Assembly: GCF_000186865.1 (NCBI RefSeq)
Contig: NW_008705569.1
Span: 439,307 to 503,306, forward strand
DNA length: 64,000 nt
Direction: 5' to 3'
Source: Aureococcus anophagefferens
Lineage: Eukaryota > Sar > Pelagophyceae > Pelagomonadales > Pelagomonadaceae
This document shows, piece after piece, positions 30,340 to 40,220 of this stretch (its first letter is position 1; each line of letters begins with the position of its first letter). The translations under genes were made by a program, and so were the position numbers. The notes under the pieces are model-generated. The model ran no database searches. It was not told the origin of the DNA and saw only the letters and a program-made list of their open reading frames with translations.

Positions 30340-30939
30340 CTACTTGTCCAGGAGCGCGTTTACGGACGCGAGGAGCTCGTCGGCCTCGTCGTTCTCCGCC
30401 TCGGCCTTCTTCGCCGCGGCCGCGGCTTTGGCGGCCTCCTCGGGCGTCAGCGCCGGCCCGTCCGGGGCCTTGGCGCCCGGCACGAACGAGTACTTGTTCT
30501 CGAGGTCCTTGAGCCTGCGAGGGAAAAGATGAGGCGCGAGGCGCGCCGTCGGACGCGGCGCGACGCGCTTCTGCTGCTTCTTCGCGATGGCCGCCGCGGG
30601 GTCCTTCTGCGTCTCGAGCAGGTCCGAGACGAGCGCGGGAATCACGACGACGACGAGGAACGCGAGGACGACGATCGCCACCTTGTCCTGGCTCCCGAGC
30701 GACGCGGCCCACGCCGAGACGTCGCCGGTCTCCGCGAGCACGCTCGCGTCGGCCCAGGAGGCCTGCGGCGCGAAGCCGAGCGCCGCAGCGGCGACGGCAC
30801 CGATGCCCGCCGGCCATCGAGGCGACAGCGCCTGCGACGGCGGCTTTTGCAGTACCGGCGACTTCTGCGGTCTCGGCGCGAGCGCTGAGGTCTGCGCGAC
30901 GACCAGGACGGCCGTGATGAGGGCAGAACGCGCGACCAT
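30340..30939 (-). CDS. Plastid-targeted single-pass membrane protein of unknown function
   Basis: Exons on minus are 30569-30939 and 30340-30514, 181 residues. The N-terminus is a signal peptide ending TSA-LAPRP, like the ASAFAP-type cleavage motif of secondary plastids, followed by a Ser/Pro/Arg-rich transit segment and a hydrophobic thylakoid-like stretch. One membrane helix follows (VAIVVLAFLVVVVIPALVSDLL). The C-terminal half is an Ala/Glu/Lys-rich helix. The 54-nt intron is GC-AG (phase 2), with a clear pyrimidine tract. Splicing gives KKQQK-LKDLENKY, whereas reading through keeps an open frame of 199 residues. No family recognised. Confidence 0.68.
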   Translation of the reverse strand: MVARSALITAVLVVAQTSALAPRPQKSPVLQKPPSQALSPRWPAGIGAVAAAALGFAPQASWADASVLAETGDVSAWAASLGSQDKVAIVVLAFLVVVVIPALVSDLLETQKDPAAAIAKKQQKRVAPRPTARLAPHLFPRRLKDLENKYSFVPGAKAPDGPALTPEEAAKAAAAAKKAEAENDEADELLASVNALLDK

Positions 30940-31792
30940 GCTTGCTTCAATTGGCGGTCTGGGTCGACAGTGCAGCCAGGGCTTCGAAGCGCTCTACGCA
31001 AACCAGCGCCGGCGCCTGAGGTAATCGGCTTTGCGACCGCCGTTCTCGGCGCCGCGGCCGCCTCCTGCCGATCCAAGAATATCGGGCGGTCCGCCAGGAC
31101 CCCGCCGAGGTTGCTGCGAAGCGGCGTCGACGTTCGTGGTCACCCGGACGCGCGCGGACGCGTCGAGTAACGGGATCGCAGCCGCGGCGCGCGGCGCCGC
31201 CTACCTCCGCCCGACGGCGCCGCGCAGACTTCGGGGCCGTCGGACCTTTCGGCACACTTCGCGCGCCGACCGCGGAGCCGTCTAGGTGTCTTCGCTGCTC
31301 GTCGTCTCGCCGGTGGAGCCCGCGGCGCGCCGGCGACGACGTCCGCGGGCGCCGCGGGCGGCCGCCGCGCGCGGCCTCGGTCCGCCGCAGCGACGCGCGG
31401 CGCGGGAACGCGTCGTTCGATGTCATCGCCGGCGGGGACCGGAGGCTCGCGAACGCCGGCGGCGCCCGCGCGGCCGAAGTCGTCGCCGCCGGCGCGAGGA
31501 CGGCCGCGAGGGCCGGAGAGCCCGGCGCGGAGAAGACGCCCTTCGCGACCTTCGGGGCCGTCGCGCTGCGTCGCGATGGCGTCCGGGGGTCCGGGGCGGC
31601 GGTTCCCGCGCCCCGGCGCCTTCCGCAGCGGCCCCGGGCCGGGCCGGGCGCCGGCACGCGCGGCTTGGGGCGCCCAGACGAGTGCAGCGCGCCACTGCCA
31701 GGGCGCCGCGCGACGCCTAATCCCGCGAATAGCGCCGGTAGTACGCGCGCACGGCTCCCGCCCGGGGGCTCGGGGCGCCGCGGGACTCGGGC
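30940..31792. other. Gene-free GC-rich interval
   Basis: 853 bp between a plastid-protein start and the stop of an orphan gene. ORFs here are arginine/alanine-rich on every frame and overlap one another, typical of GC-rich noncoding DNA. The first part must hold the promoter of the plastid-protein gene. No repeat or RNA gene was recognised. Confidence 0.35.
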
Positions 31793-32920
31793 TTAGGGAC
31801 CTCGGCAGGAGACGCGCGCGCGGCGGCGCGGCCGCGGCGGCGCGGCGGCGCGGCGGCGCCGCTTGCTCTCGGCGTCGCACAGTTGTTTGGAAAACCAGCG
31901 CGAAATTCCTCCGAAGTGGTTCCGGACGTTCTTGGCGGACACGTTCTTGAGCGTGCCCATGGCCGCTCTGAAAGGTTTCGAAAGCCACGTAGTGTTCCAT
32001 CGCTTCTGCTTCTTCGCCGCCGGCTCGGGCGCAGAGGCCATGATGCGCTCCAGCGTCGAGCTCGGACCTCCGGCCAGAGCGAAGACGCCGTTCTCCCTGC
32101 GGTCTCGATACGTCGCGGCCGCTTCCGAGGCCCGGTTCGCGACGGTCGCGTCGACGACGGCCTGGTCAGCGCGCGGCAGGGGCGACCCCGTCGCGCGCGC
32201 CTGCACGCTGCGCAGCCGCCGCTCGACTCCGGAAGCGCGCGGCTTGGCGCCGCCCAACGACGACGTGACCTGCAGGAGCGCCATCGACGTCTGATCCGCC
32301 ATCCGTCGCGCGCGGATCTCCGTGAAGAGCTGGACGAGGTCCAGGTCCTCGTCGCCGGTGTAGAACCGCGGCGGTCCGGAGAACTGTTCGGGGTCGTAGC
32401 GGTAGAGGTACTTCGGGTTGATGGACTCGAACTGCTGCGCGTACCACTCCCTCGCCGCCGCCGCGTCGGCAAAGTCTCCCAGGGGCGCGCGCAGTTCGAC
32501 GCGGTGCGGCCAGTCGTCAGCGGCGCACAGCTCCTTCATCGTGTGCTCGTCGGGCACACGGGCGTCGGCCTCCTCGGGCTCGGGCAGCGCGCCGCCGCCG
32601 CCGCGGTTCCGCGCCCGGTTGCCGCGCGCGTCCTGGAGAGACGCCACGTAGGCGTTCAACGCCGTGACGATGCCGCTCTTGCCTCCGCAACTCGCCTGCG
32701 CTAACGCTCGGGACCCGTCTTGGCGCTGCGGAAGCGCGGCTTCCAGGCCGGCCGCAGTGAGCGCGGAGTAGAGCTTCTTCGCCGTGCAGCCGCGCTCGTT
32801 GATGGCCGCGCGGACGTCCTGGTCGAAGTCCTTGTGGTTCTGAAGGAAGGACAACGTGTCGGGATCGGCCTCGACGGACTGCACGTCCCGAAGTCGCAGT
32901 TGCACGCCGTCGACTGCCAT
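31793..32920 (-). CDS. Orphan protein with basic C-terminus
   Basis: A 375-residue ORF from the ATG at 32920 with codon use that fits coding DNA better than the flanks. It contains regular hydrophobic/charged patterning (DTLSFLQNHKDFDQDVRAAINERG; AREWYAQQFESINPKYLYRYDPEQF; DLDLVQLFTEIRARRMADQT) and ends in an Arg-rich stretch that could be a nuclear signal. No signal peptide or membrane helix. I recognise no family. The Arg-rich last 30 residues might instead be a missed intron or 3' untranslated region. It is divergent from the orphan gene at 34043. Confidence 0.5.
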   Translation of the reverse strand: MAVDGVQLRLRDVQSVEADPDTLSFLQNHKDFDQDVRAAINERGCTAKKLYSALTAAGLEAALPQRQDGSRALAQASCGGKSGIVTALNAYVASLQDARGNRARNRGGGGALPEPEEADARVPDEHTMKELCAADDWPHRVELRAPLGDFADAAAAREWYAQQFESINPKYLYRYDPEQFSGPPRFYTGDEDLDLVQLFTEIRARRMADQTSMALLQVTSSLGGAKPRASGVERRLRSVQARATGSPLPRADQAVVDATVANRASEAAATYRDRRENGVFALAGGPSSTLERIMASAPEPAAKKQKRWNTTWLSKPFRAAMGTLKNVSAKNVRNHFGGISRWFSKQLCDAESKRRRRAAAPPRPRRRARVSCRGP

Positions 32921-34042
32921 CCTGCCTGAGCCCGAAGCACCTCTAAGAGTTTTGTTCGAGGTGGCGGCGGCTCGCCGCACCCGCGCCCTCGGCCGAGGCG
33001 CCTGCGGACCCCTCCGGAATTGCGACCTGGGACTGCGCGTGCTGGGAGCTAGCGGCGGCCCGGCGTCGTGCGTCGACGCTGTCGAAGGAGAGAGAACGCG
33101 GCGGACCGTCCCGAGTCACCGCGGCGGGACCGTGGCGAGGTCGCGGTCCGCGCCGACAACAGCGGGCGAAACAAATCCCTGGCTATCATACGGCCCCCTC
33201 GTTTCGATCTACACCCTGGCCGCCCGCGCTGGTTCCTCACGCCGGTTCGAGATGGCGCTCTTACAGGAGGTTCTTCGGCCCGAAAGGGGAGGCCAAGGGT
33301 CCCCTCTTCGCCGCACGTTTGCCGTTTTAAGGAAAAGTCGAGGCGCACCGCCAGCGCGCGCAGATGTACTCGACGGTGATGGCGCGGCGCGCGTACCGGC
33401 CGGCGCCGAATGAATCGCCGTCGCGATAAACGACGGTCGGCGGACGCAGCCGAGGGGGCTCCCCGTCCTCGATCTTGCCGTCGACGGAGCTCCGTCAGCC
33501 CGTCGTCGAGGCGACGTACCGGGTTCCCGCCCGAAGGAGACCGCGCGGGCGCCCGAGACCAAGCCGCGGCGTTACCCGAACGCGTCGTCCGAGTCGGCCG
33601 GAGCGTCGCTGCCGGACGCCAGGGCGCTGCCCACGGCGCTCGGGCGGGCGCCCGAGATGGACGACGGGCCGCGCAGCACCAGCTGATCGCACGGCGGCTG
33701 CGAGGACGAGTCGCAGACCGGAGCGCTCTCCCAGGTGCGCGTCCGCTGCCCAAGCCGTCCTTCACCACAGCAGGAAAAACTCGCCAATTTCACACAAGTT
33801 TTCCGGGCGCCGCTGCGGATCTGAAGAAGGAGCTCGCGACTGGCGGACCTGAACGCACGGCACGGGCTGCCCAGCCCGACGACGACGAGCTGAACAATAA
33901 GCGCATCTCTTGTGCAAGGGAGGTATTGACATCGTCAAGCAAAACAAAACAGCGTTTTGTTTTTGGTGCACCTCATCGAAGGCCTCGAGCTCAATCGCCT
34001 CGTGCGTCGGCGTGCCTCAATCGCCGCGATGCCTCAGTCAGG
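32921..34042. other. Long intergenic interval between two orphan genes
   Basis: 1122 bp with no supported gene. The frame of the downstream gene is open back to 33410, but that stretch is Arg-rich with no domain and better fits untranslated DNA. Near its right end (33885-33965) is an AT-rich patch with a hairpin-forming repeat at 33939-33964 (CAAAACAAAAC against GTTTTGTTTTTG). Confidence 0.3.
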
Positions 34043-37000
34043 ATGGCGCCCCCGCCCTTGACCGACGCTCGGACGACGACGAGGGGCGCCCTCGCCGACA
34101 CGGCGGGGGCGCCAGCCCGCCAGCCGGCGACCGGCCCTGAACCAGCTACTGGCAACCATGTGACACACATCGACGAGGCGCCCGAGGGCATCGTGCTCCG
34201 GGGCGTCCCCGGCTCCCTCGCGCCGCGGGGGAACGGGCTCTACTCGATGATTCAGGTCTTCGAGTACCTGTCGATCGGCACGTCCAACCGATCGAACTAC
34301 AAGAACCGCGCGCTCAAGCACGGCGGCGTCGCCGACGGCGACGACGTCCTCATCGACTCCACGGCTGTCCTGAACATGATCGTGAGTCACGCCCCACCGG
34401 CCGCCCACGCCGGGCTTCTTGCCCTGGCGTCGGGCGCGCCGCGCGCTCCGACGACGACACGGTTGCCGCTCGTCGCGCTCGCTCGGCCGACGGCGCGACT
34501 GGAGGAATTTGACGGCTGCTTGAACCTCCTCCTCGGCCCCGAGGGGCAGCTGCAGGACGAGGGCCTGGCCATGTACCTCACGCGCAAGCCGGGCATGTTG
34601 AATCGGGTCCTCGCCTACATGCCGGACGCGAAGAACGACATCGTCGCGTGCATCCAGCACAACAACGCGGACAAGCTCGCGGTCATCTCGGGCCTCGTGA
34701 GGAACTTCATGACGAGGAAGAGGTACATCTACGTGAGGAAGGTCACGGCCCAGCTCCTGTTCAAGGTCTCCATCAAGAACGACGACCACTGGCCCATGCC
34801 GAACCCGCTCCCCCTCGGCGCCGACGCCGCGGCGCAGAGCACCCTCTTCGGCGAGATGCCGCCCGTCTTCGTCGGCTCCGTGGACCAGGGCAAGTCGTGC
34901 GTCGTGCGCGGCGGCGTCGCCAAGCTGCTCAAGTGGGTCGTCTCGCTCCCGGGCGTCGCAGCCGCGGTGAACGAGATGCCCGCGCTCACCCTGTTGGTCA
35001 AGGTGTGCATCGACGCCGCAAAGTTGATCGGGTCTACGGACGTGACGGCGCTCTCGATCATGATCGTGCTCGCGGGCGCGGGCGGCTCCTCGCGGTACGT
35101 CGTAGCGGAAAGTTTATACCAGGGCGGCGACCACCACGCCGAGCAGGCCGCCTACCTCGAGCTGGGCCCGCTCGCGGAGATCAACACGCTGGAGGCCGAG
35201 GGCATCGAGATCGACGACGCGAGGGGCAGGTTCAACGCGGGGCAGGACAAGAGAGCGAAATTCCAAACTTCAAAGTTTCATATCTCGGCCGTTTTCCACT
35301 CGTTTTGGCTGATTTTTGGACGAGCGATCATCTCTCGGAACGGTCTCGAAGCGTGGATGCTTTTTCCGGGGCGCGCGCGCGCGGAACACTCACGTTGAAG
35401 CGACGTTGAATCACCCTTGTCCTGCCCAGGTTCAACTTGCCCGTCAAGTTCGTGTACACGCTGGACGGGTCGGGGAGGAGGTCGCTCGCCGGGTTCAACT
35501 CGGCCTCGGGCCTCTACTCGATCATCGGCGTCCCGGTGACGACGGCCCAGCTCGGCGACGCCATCCTCCGCCCCACTGACATCAACCAGCTCCCTCCCAA
35601 GGTCGACCTGCTCGCGCGGACGTTCCCGAGCGTCGTCTGCGGCGCGGACACGAAGGACAACCGGGCCAAGTTCGCGCTGAGGATGTTCGGGTACCGCCTG
35701 AAGCCCCTGGTGCACTACGAGCCCGACGACCTCAAGATCGAGACCCTCCACGGGTTCATGAACGTCCTGAAGCACTTCGTCGCCGCGCTCTACGCGGTCT
35801 TCGTCGGCTGGAAGCTGGGCCACAAGTTCCAGGCCGTGCTCACGAAGCACGGCGTCGCGCACTTCGTGGGCGTCGGCAAGGACGGCAAGACCGAGACCTG
35901 CTCGATTACCAACGGCGTGCACTACGCGAAGTTGCTCAAGCACGAGTTCTGGCGCGACGTGTACGCGATGCTCGCGGCCGAGGGCCGCGCCGTCGAGGGC
36001 GCCTGCGTGCGCTACGTGGGCGTGCTCACGGCCAAGCTGTGCGGCGTCATGCTGTCCAACTACACGAAGTCCAACGACTGGCTCGACGCCGCGATCCTCG
36101 CGATCGCCGTCGGCACGGTCTTGCGGAACATGTTCTACGCCAAGGTCATCTCGCCGGCCGTCTACGAGTTCATCAAGGTGCTCCCGGAGCAGCTGCGGCG
36201 CGTCCGCGACCTCGAGCTCTCCCTGCACGTCCCCCAGGACCGCGCGGGCACGGTCTTCTCCGTCGTCGACATCTTCTTCAACGGCCCCTTCGAGAGGATC
36301 AACTACGACCTGGTCGAGATCCTCAGGAACGGCTCGCGCGGCGGCGGCCGCCGGTCCAAGAAGGCCTTCGCGTTCCTGGGCGAGGTCCTGGCCAAGATGC
36401 GGACAAAATTCGGGAACACGCACGGCGCGCAGTACCACAACCTGAAGGACGCGATGGAGAACCAGCACTTCAAGTTCGCGCTCGGGATCATCATGGACAG
36501 CGAGATCGACGTGTCCGCGAAGCGCCTGAAGCGCTGGGCCGCGCGCCTCAAGAGCCAGTACGGCGACCTCCCCCAGACCTCGCACTTTGGCCATCCGGCG
36601 TCCATCGCGTCGAGCCACGCGTACCTGCTCGACTCGACGGGCATGAAGGCGGCGCCCCCGTTCCTGCCGCCCGTGCCCTGCGCCGTCCCGGTCGAGGAGC
36701 CCAAGGTGCAGGCCCCCGCGGTCACCTCGCCGGTGCGGAAGAAGAGCCGCCCCGACGCGACCGACGGCGGCGGCGACGCGGCGCGGCGCATGGACGACGC
36801 CGACGACAGCGGCGACGACGGCGGCGCCGAGAGCTCGACGAGCGGGGGCGACGGCGACGGGTCCGACCGCATGTCCGACGGCGACGCGTCCGACGACTCG
36901 TCTGACGGCGGCGAATCCGACGACGACGACGCGCCGCGGATCGAGGGGTTCGACGAGGACTCGCTCGCGGCGGGCGGCACGCAGATCGTCGCCGACGCGT

Positions 37001-37890
37001 TGACCTTGGACACGGCCGCGCAGGACCGGGACGCGGAGGGGCCCCGCGGCACGACGACGAGCGGCAAGATCAAGTCGTTGCACAGCGGCGCGACGGAGAT
37101 GGTCCTCGACGCCTCGTTCAGCGGCAAGGTCATGGTCAACAAGAAGTGGATCCGCATCAGCTACCGCATCGACGGCCAGCCCCTCGCCCACCAGATCGTG
37201 CTCCCGCTCCGCCGCGTCGCTAAAGTCTACTACGACGCGGCGACGTCGCTCCTCGCGCTCGTCGTCGTGAAGCAGCCGACCTTCTGGATCCAGCACCAGG
37301 TCCAGGTCGCCAGGGCGCCGGCGGCCACGGACGGCGCCCCCGTCGCCACGGCCAAGTTCGCGTGGAGGGAGACGCCGGTCGACGACCCCTCGCCGGGCAA
37401 GACGCTGTCGAAGTTCCAGCTCCTGCGCATCGGCAGCGTGACGAAGGGGGGCTTCGACAAGCTCTTCGACCACATCTCGCACTTGGCGAAGCGGACCCGG
37501 CCCGAGATCGCGGAGGGCAAGCCCGCGACGTCGAGCTACCGCACGGAGATCCCGGTCGCCGCGCCCGAGGCCGACTTCGCCGCCGACTCCGACGCCGAAG
37601 ACGGCGCGGAGGAGACCATCAACGGCGACTTTGGGCCGCAGAAGGGCATCGCCAACATGGCCGCCTTCGACGCGGAGATCATGCGCGACTTCTTAGTCGA
37701 CGTCGACAAAATCTTCTACGACTTCGCGTCGCACCGCGCCGAGGACGTTCCCGACACGTCGATCCGCACCGTCGCGGACGCCTACTTCGTGCGCTACCTC
37801 GGCATGATGCGGGAGCGCCAGACCGCGCTCCACAAGCTCCTCGCGCGGACCCCTCCCCTCGTCTACGGGCTCAACGAGCTCGACGGCTGA
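34043..37890 (+). CDS. Large orphan protein (1215 residues), interrupted by an introner
   Basis: Exons 34043-35229 and 35430-37890. The ATG at 34043 is chosen because convincing protein sequence (GIVLRGVPGSLAPRGNGLYS) begins shortly after it. The N-terminal half is mixed alpha/beta in pattern with no motif I recognise. A helical region (about 540-700) includes LDAAILAIAVGTVLRNMFYA and YEFIKVLPEQLRRV. An acidic Ser/Asp/Gly-rich linker (about 870-920) separates it from a beta-rich domain (ATEMVLDASFSGKVMVNKKW) and a helical C-terminus. A GTGAGT at 34382 followed by an AG at 34504 marks a possible extra in-frame intron of 123 nt. No signal or membrane segments. Function unknown. Confidence 0.7.
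35230..35437 (+). mobile_element. Introner A3 (family A) in the large orphan gene
   Basis: A 192-bp element at 35238-35429 is flanked by GTTCAACG (35230-35237) and GTTCAACT (35430-35437), an 8-bp duplication with one mismatch. The intron 35230-35429 is 200 nt, GT-AG, phase 2, and removal yields ARGR-FNLPVKF. It has the same orientation as the gene. Here the co-opted donor is GT rather than GC. Confidence 0.9.
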
Positions 37891-38702
37891 GAGGAGCGAA
37901 ATTCAGATCTTTTCTAAAGGTGTGTTGTGCTATGCAACTACGGCGCGCGACGCGGCGCGCGAACCACCGCGGCGGCGCGACGAGCCAGCCCGGATCCGAT
38001 GGCGTCGGCGGCGCCGCCTCGCGGACGCGTCGGGCGGCGGCGCCGGCAGCCGACGAAGGGCGCCGCGCGGGCCACCGGCGGCGTCACGGCCCCTGGGCGT
38101 CGCGCCGCGGCCGGGGCGAGGCGCGAGACGGCCGCCGGGGCCCGCGCGCCGCGCGGCGGCCGCGCGGCGACGCCCTCGCGCGCGCGGCCCGTCGGGTTCG
38201 CGCGAGAGATCGGGACGGATTTCGTCGCACGCGTCGTCCGGCGCTTCGAGCACGCCGCGGCGGTCGACGGCGACGCGCGCCGAGGCGTCGTGACCGCCAG
38301 AGGCGCGCGACGCCGCCGCGCCGCGGGGGCGGGAAAACGACGTCTTCGGCGCGCGACCGCGCGCGCGCGCGACCTTTTTCGGCGGCCAGCGGCTGGCGCG
38401 GCGGCCGCGGGCCACGCTGGGCCGCGCGCGTCGGCGACCCGCGGCCCGGCGGCGCCGCGGAAGGGATCGCTCCGGCGCATGAGGCTCCTTTCGCGATCTT
38501 CGCGGGTCCGCGCGTCGCGGGATTCGCAGCGTTTTCCTCCGTTCTTTCGACGGAGCGCGGCCCCGAGGGGGTCTCCAAGACGTCCTAGAAGCACGCGTCC
38601 GGCGAGGGGGCGGAAGGGCGTCGACGCGCGCATAAATCAGACTGATTTTTGCGGCGCCGGGGGTGGTTTGTGTAGCTCTTCGACGCTTCGGACACCTCAT
38701 CA
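37891..38702. other. Gene-free GC-rich interval
   Basis: 812 bp between two same-strand genes. Overlapping Arg/Ala-rich ORFs occur on both strands with no protein-like pattern. The last 80 bp become AT-richer (AAATCAGACTGATTTTTGC), which could mark the promoter of the next gene. Nothing else was recognised. Confidence 0.35.
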
Positions 38703-39278
38703 ATGGGACGCGTTTTAGATGGTGCAATCGTGCTCCTCGCGACGCTCTCGCAGGTCGCCGCGCTCTCCGCCGTCGCCAGCAAGGTCACGGAGCAAGCTGC
38801 CGCCCAAGTGTTTGCACGCTTGGCCGACAAGAAGCTCCTGCTCGACGTACCGGGCGCCGGCACGCCGGAGATGAAGGACTGCTGCCACGGCGGCTGCGAC
38901 AACTGCGACTACAGCCGCGTCTTCGACGAGATGAACGCGGGCAAGTCCAAGTGGGTCGCGTGCTACTTGGAGCAGGAGCACAGCGACGGACGGCGCCACG
39001 AGGCGCCGATGGCGGCGGTCTTCGGCGACGACGACGAGGTCTCCGCGGCGACCTTCGTCGAGCGGCTCGCGGACCTCGAGGCGAAGCCGTCCATGGGCGC
39101 CAAGGTCGCCGATATCAACAGCGACTACGACGCCGAGGCCGTCGAGGCCGTCTTCTACGCGATCTCCGGCGGCAAGGACTCCGTCGGCCGGGACGAGTGG
39201 GCCGCGGGCCTGTCCCGCGTCACGGGCGAGGAGCACGGCGCCGCCTGGCGGCCGTTCCTCAACGGCCTCACGAAGTAA
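38703..39278 (+). CDS. Secretory or plastid protein with a CCxGGCxxC motif
   Basis: A protein of 191 residues. A hydrophobic leader (AIVLLATLSQVAALS) suggests a signal peptide, perhaps the first part of a plastid leader. The motif MKDCCHGGCDNCDYSRVFDEM resembles the short cysteine cluster of 'oxidoreductase-like' N-terminal domains (DCCxxGCxxCVW) found in small eukaryotic and cyanobacterial proteins. A further region contains SKWVACYLEQE. The C-terminal half has an EF-hand-like helical pattern (YDAEAVEAVFYAISGGKDSVGRDEWAAGL) but lacks a canonical calcium loop. Function unknown. Confidence 0.65.
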   Translation: MGRVLDGAIVLLATLSQVAALSAVASKVTEQAAAQVFARLADKKLLLDVPGAGTPEMKDCCHGGCDNCDYSRVFDEMNAGKSKWVACYLEQEHSDGRRHEAPMAAVFGDDDEVSAATFVERLADLEAKPSMGAKVADINSDYDAEAVEAVFYAISGGKDSVGRDEWAAGLSRVTGEEHGAAWRPFLNGLTK

Positions 39279-39558
39279 TTCGGTTGTGTAGTTCTCTTTT
39301 TGTAGGACGCGTGGTCGTCGGGGCGCGCGCATCTTCGCGAGCGACCGCGTATTCGCGGCCCCGCGTGCTTCTCCTACAACTCCGATGCGATGCTCGACAT
39401 CTTCGCGTCCTGCGACTACAAGCGCGGCGCGCGGCGCGACAACACTACTCCAGTCGAATTCCCGAGGCTTGCAAGTTCGTCGCCGATGAGTTCTGGCAAA
39501 AATCACTTTTGCGAGCAACCTGGTGCCGACTTGGTGGCGCCAACCGCCCGGGGTTGCC

Positions 39559-40203
39559 ATGAATTTTACGGGGCGCCGTTCAACCTCTGGCAAACCGCCC
39601 CGCAAGCAGCTCGCCACGAAAGCGGCTCACCGTCGTCGTGGCGACAAACCCGAAGACCGGCACAAGAAGGGCCCGCCGATTAGCGCAAAATCTTCCCGAG
39701 GAATGGATGCGCTCCGAGTCGTCGCTCAGGTGAACGTGACCGAACTCAAGGAGGAGCGCGACCGCCTTCGTTGCGAGCTGCGCGAGGCGAAGAAAGCCCT
39801 CAACGAGGTCCGGGCAGCGGCCTCTATGCACTCGGGCAATTACCGTGATCTCGTGTGGTTCGGTCGAATGGGCCGCGGTTGGGAGGCGTTCGAGGACCCT
39901 GAGCACGAGGCCCACTACATTGCTCGGCGGATGTACTCCTCGCCTGGGAATTATGTGCTTCGTTCCGATTTCGATGCGCTCCGCGGAGACTCGGCCGACT
40001 ACCACCACGGGTTTCATGTCGGCATGCTCGCCGCGTCGCGGCTCCACTTGGGGCTCAGCTCATACACCGAGGACCACGTGCCGACAGACGAATTCTACAA
40101 CAACTCCGATTCCGACTCTGAGGCCGAAGTGCCGACGTTGTCCCAGAAGCTCCGCCTTGAGCGCGCGAACGCGCTGGAAAGCTTCCCGGACCGCGACACC
40201 TAG
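39559..40203 (+). CDS. Small protein with histone-H3-tail-like N-terminus
   Basis: A protein of 214 residues from the ATG at 39559. Residues 5-23 (GRRSTSGKPPRKQLATKAA) nearly match residues 7-25 of histone H3 and include the run PRKQLATKAA, with equivalents of S10, K14, K18 and K23; K9 is Arg. The match stops abruptly. The rest is not a histone fold: a coiled coil (VTELKEERDRLRCELREAKKALNEV), then an acidic/aromatic region without known domain and a Ser/Asp patch (NNSDSDSEAEV). A later ATG at 39703 would exclude the H3-like part. Codons are notably less GC-rich than the neighbours, suggesting a different origin. It converges with the WBP4-like gene, 17 bp apart. Confidence 0.62.
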   Translation: MNFTGRRSTSGKPPRKQLATKAAHRRRGDKPEDRHKKGPPISAKSSRGMDALRVVAQVNVTELKEERDRLRCELREAKKALNEVRAAASMHSGNYRDLVWFGRMGRGWEAFEDPEHEAHYIARRMYSSPGNYVLRSDFDALRGDSADYHHGFHVGMLAASRLHLGLSSYTEDHVPTDEFYNNSDSDSEAEVPTLSQKLRLERANALESFPDRDT

Positions 40204-40220
40204 GAAGCCCAACACATAAG

